The notes beneath the pieces are model-generated. The model was not told the DNA's origin and did no database searches. It worked only from the letters and a program-made list of their open reading frames with translations. Position numbers and translations under genes: made by a program. Shown here piece by piece: positions 4,761-6,287 of a DNA stretch of 6,287 nt. The stretch's first letter is position 1. Every line of letters begins with the position of its first letter. The DNA comes from Clostridia bacterium (GTDB taxonomy: Bacteria > Bacillota > Clostridia > Oscillospirales > Butyricicoccaceae): positions 1 through 6,287 of the forward strand of contig JAFQKM010000033.1 in NCBI GenBank assembly GCA_017396925.1, given 5' to 3'.

Positions 4761-4790
4761 TGCAGTTTTATATTTTTTACGGGTTTTGAC

Positions 4791-6245
4791 TTACTGCTCG
4801 TCGCACAGCTTATCGAGGATCTTGACCAGCAGGTTGAATGCACGCTCGAAGGAGTTGAGGTCGACCCACTCTTCGGGTGTATGTGCGCCGCCGGAAGCAG
4901 GACCGATGCCGACGATGTCGATTTCGGGGATCATGCCGCGGAAAACGCCGGCCTCTGTACCGCCGTGAACGGCGACAACGCGGCCTTCCTTGCCGGAGAG
5001 CTCCTTATAGGTGTTCATGGCGATCTCGCGCATCTTGGATTCGGCGCTGAAGCTGAATGCAGGATATGTGCTCAGCAGCTCGGCCTGTGCGCCGGCCATC
5101 TTGGCAATATCGAGGACGATGTCGGAGATCGAGTGGACCAGGCTGTCTTCGGCCGAGCGGACCGAAACCTGATACTCGACAACGCCTTCCTTCATGGTGA
5201 CAACACCGACGTTCAGGGAGGCATTGGTCAGGCCTTCGATGGCCATGCTCTTCATCATCATGCCGTTGGGCAGAACATGGCTCAGGAAGATGACCTTTTC
5301 GGAAGCTTCCAGATCCATCATCTTTTCGGCCGAAGCTGTGTCGACCAGAACCTTGAAGCCCTTATCGGAGAATGCCAGCTCGTTGGCAACTTCCTTTTCA
5401 ACGCGGGCGATGATCTCGCGTGCGCGGTCGGCCTTGTCGGCAGGAACCATAACAACGCAGTCGGCCTCGCGGGGGATAGCATTGCTCTTGAAGCCACCCG
5501 AGATCATGGCGATGTTGCAGATCATCTCCTTGGAGATGTTGTGCAGGATACGGCCGAGGATCTTATTGGAATTGCCCTTCTCCATGTGGATCATGCCGCC
5601 CGAATGGCCGCCGTCCAGGCCGCGGATGCGGATGGAGATGCCGGTGCCCTTGGCTTCGACAAACTTGAAGGGGACGTTGACGACAACGCTGCCGCCGCCG
5701 GCCGAGCTGGCCAGGAAGCCGCCTTCGCCGCCGGCATCCATGCCGATCATGCGCTTGGCTGTGATCAGGCTGGGATCCAGCTTCATGGCGCCGATCAGAC
5801 CGATCTCTTCCATGGAGGTCATAACGCACTCCAGAGGGGGATGGCGCAGATCCTTGCGATCCAGAACAGCCATCATAAATGCCAGGGCATAGCCGTCGTC
5901 GCAGCCCAGGGTTGTGCCTGTAGCGGTCAGGATATCGCCCTTGACCTGCAGCTTGAGGCCGTCCTTTTCCCAGTCATGGACGGTGTCCTGATTCTTCTCG
6001 GGAACGATGTCCAGATGGCCCTGCAGCATAACGGGAGGCAGATGCTCGCAGCCTGCGGTGCCGGGCTTCTTGATAACGACGTTGTTGACCTCGTCGACAT
6101 GGACTTCCAGGCCGCGGTCTTCGGCAAACTTCTTCATAAAGGCAGCGATGCCGGCCTCGTTGCGGGAAGCGCGGGGAACGGCGCTGATGTCCTCGAAGAA
6201 ACGCAGGGCGTCGGCGGGCTCTCTGCCGGTGATTACATAGTTCAT
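4791..6245 (-). CDS. pepD: Aminoacyl-histidine dipeptidase (PepD, M20 family)
   Basis: PepD is a cytoplasmic two-metal dipeptidase that hydrolyses Xaa-His dipeptides such as carnosine and other unblocked dipeptides for amino-acid recovery. The 484-residue length is normal for the family. Visible motifs are QGHLDIV (75-81), LGCDDGYA (113-120), TSMEEIGLIGA (143-153), IGMDA (167-171), GLDGGHSGGM (209-218, lid domain), HGGTEAGVF (427-435) and GGAHTPEEW (452-460). By comparison with Vibrio alginolyticus PepD, as I recall it, the metal ligands are His77, Asp116 (bridging), Glu147, Asp170 and His455, with Asp79 and Glu146 catalytic; the spacing between the first four matches exactly. No signal peptide. 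AAAGGAG lies 9 bases before the ATG. The promoter is not visible; only 42 bases remain to the window edge. Likely a monocistronic housekeeping gene, or the first gene of a unit with the SLH gene. Confidence 0.94.
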   Translation of the reverse strand: MNYVITGREPADALRFFEDISAVPRASRNEAGIAAFMKKFAEDRGLEVHVDEVNNVVIKKPGTAGCEHLPPVMLQGHLDIVPEKNQDTVHDWEKDGLKLQVKGDILTATGTTLGCDDGYALAFMMAVLDRKDLRHPPLECVMTSMEEIGLIGAMKLDPSLITAKRMIGMDAGGEGGFLASSAGGGSVVVNVPFKFVEAKGTGISIRIRGLDGGHSGGMIHMEKGNSNKILGRILHNISKEMICNIAMISGGFKSNAIPREADCVVMVPADKADRAREIIARVEKEVANELAFSDKGFKVLVDTASAEKMMDLEASEKVIFLSHVLPNGMMMKSMAIEGLTNASLNVGVVTMKEGVVEYQVSVRSAEDSLVHSISDIVLDIAKMAGAQAELLSTYPAFSFSAESKMREIAMNTYKELSGKEGRVVAVHGGTEAGVFRGMIPEIDIVGIGPASGGAHTPEEWVDLNSFERAFNLLVKILDKLCDEQ

Positions 6246-6287
6246 AAGATGGTTCTCCTTTCATTCTATCGAATATGGATATGGGGA

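Noticed and set aside
3632..4789. Plus-strand open frame of 385 codons opposite the SLH gene
   Set aside because: It is antisense to a protein with a signal peptide and three SLH repeats; the product is a low-complexity glycine/isoleucine/aspartate-rich shadow.
4706..4843. N-terminal extension of the SLH protein by 46 residues
   Set aside because: It would bury the signal peptide, cross the intergenic hairpin and overlap pepD; a good ribosome binding site precedes the later ATG.
1..6287. CRISPR arrays, insertion sequences, prophage genes or long direct repeats
   Set aside because: No regularly spaced repeats, transposase or integrase motifs, or terminal inverted repeats were seen on either strand.

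Overview
The window looks like chromosomal DNA from an anaerobic, moderately GC-rich member of the Firmicutes (class Clostridia; the Oscillospiraceae/Ruminococcaceae are my best guess). The evidence is strong AGGAGG-type ribosome binding sites, an S-layer-homology (SLH) protein, a cysteine-rich ferredoxin-like protein, a PepD-type dipeptidase and compact units closed by U-tailed hairpins. The taxonomic call is an inference; no marker gene is present.

Layout. Bases 1-347 are AT-richer (about 37% GC by hand count) and hold the 5' part of a minus-strand gene of unknown function that runs off the left edge, plus a possible frameshifted coding remnant. A tRNA-Ser(CGA) gene with its own promoter follows on the plus strand (348-439). 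It is closed by a hairpin with T/A tracts on both sides, which can also end the convergent hyp operon. From 481 to 6245 every protein gene is on the minus strand. In transcription order (right to left) these are: pepD, an Xaa-His dipeptidase (4791-6245); a secreted three-SLH-repeat protein (3560-4705); a small GlsB/YeaQ-type membrane stress protein (3195-3425); a cold-shock protein (2724-2936); and a three-gene operon of an Fe-S protein, a shortened hypA and hypB (2548 to 481). The last three units have recognisable promoters, and all the units except pepD have recognisable terminators.

The most interesting part is the three-gene operon. Its genes are separated by 1 and 3 bases. HypA and HypB are the nickel-insertion pair best known from NiFe-hydrogenase maturation, but no hydrogenase and no hypC/D/E/F lies in this operon. 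The HypA is only 84 residues and appears to lack its zinc ribbon while keeping the MHE nickel-binding start and the C-terminal strand. It is paired with a 387-residue protein carrying two 4Fe-4S motifs and a CNCCxxCC cluster. The single promoter seen for the operon carries a perfect 6-2-6 palindrome between its -35 and -10 boxes, a plausible operator. This could be a dedicated redox-linked nickel delivery unit for an enzyme encoded elsewhere; that is inference.

A second regulatory feature is the cold-shock gene leader, about 120 nt long, which contains a long hairpin followed at once by a U-rich tract. It has the shape of an attenuator.
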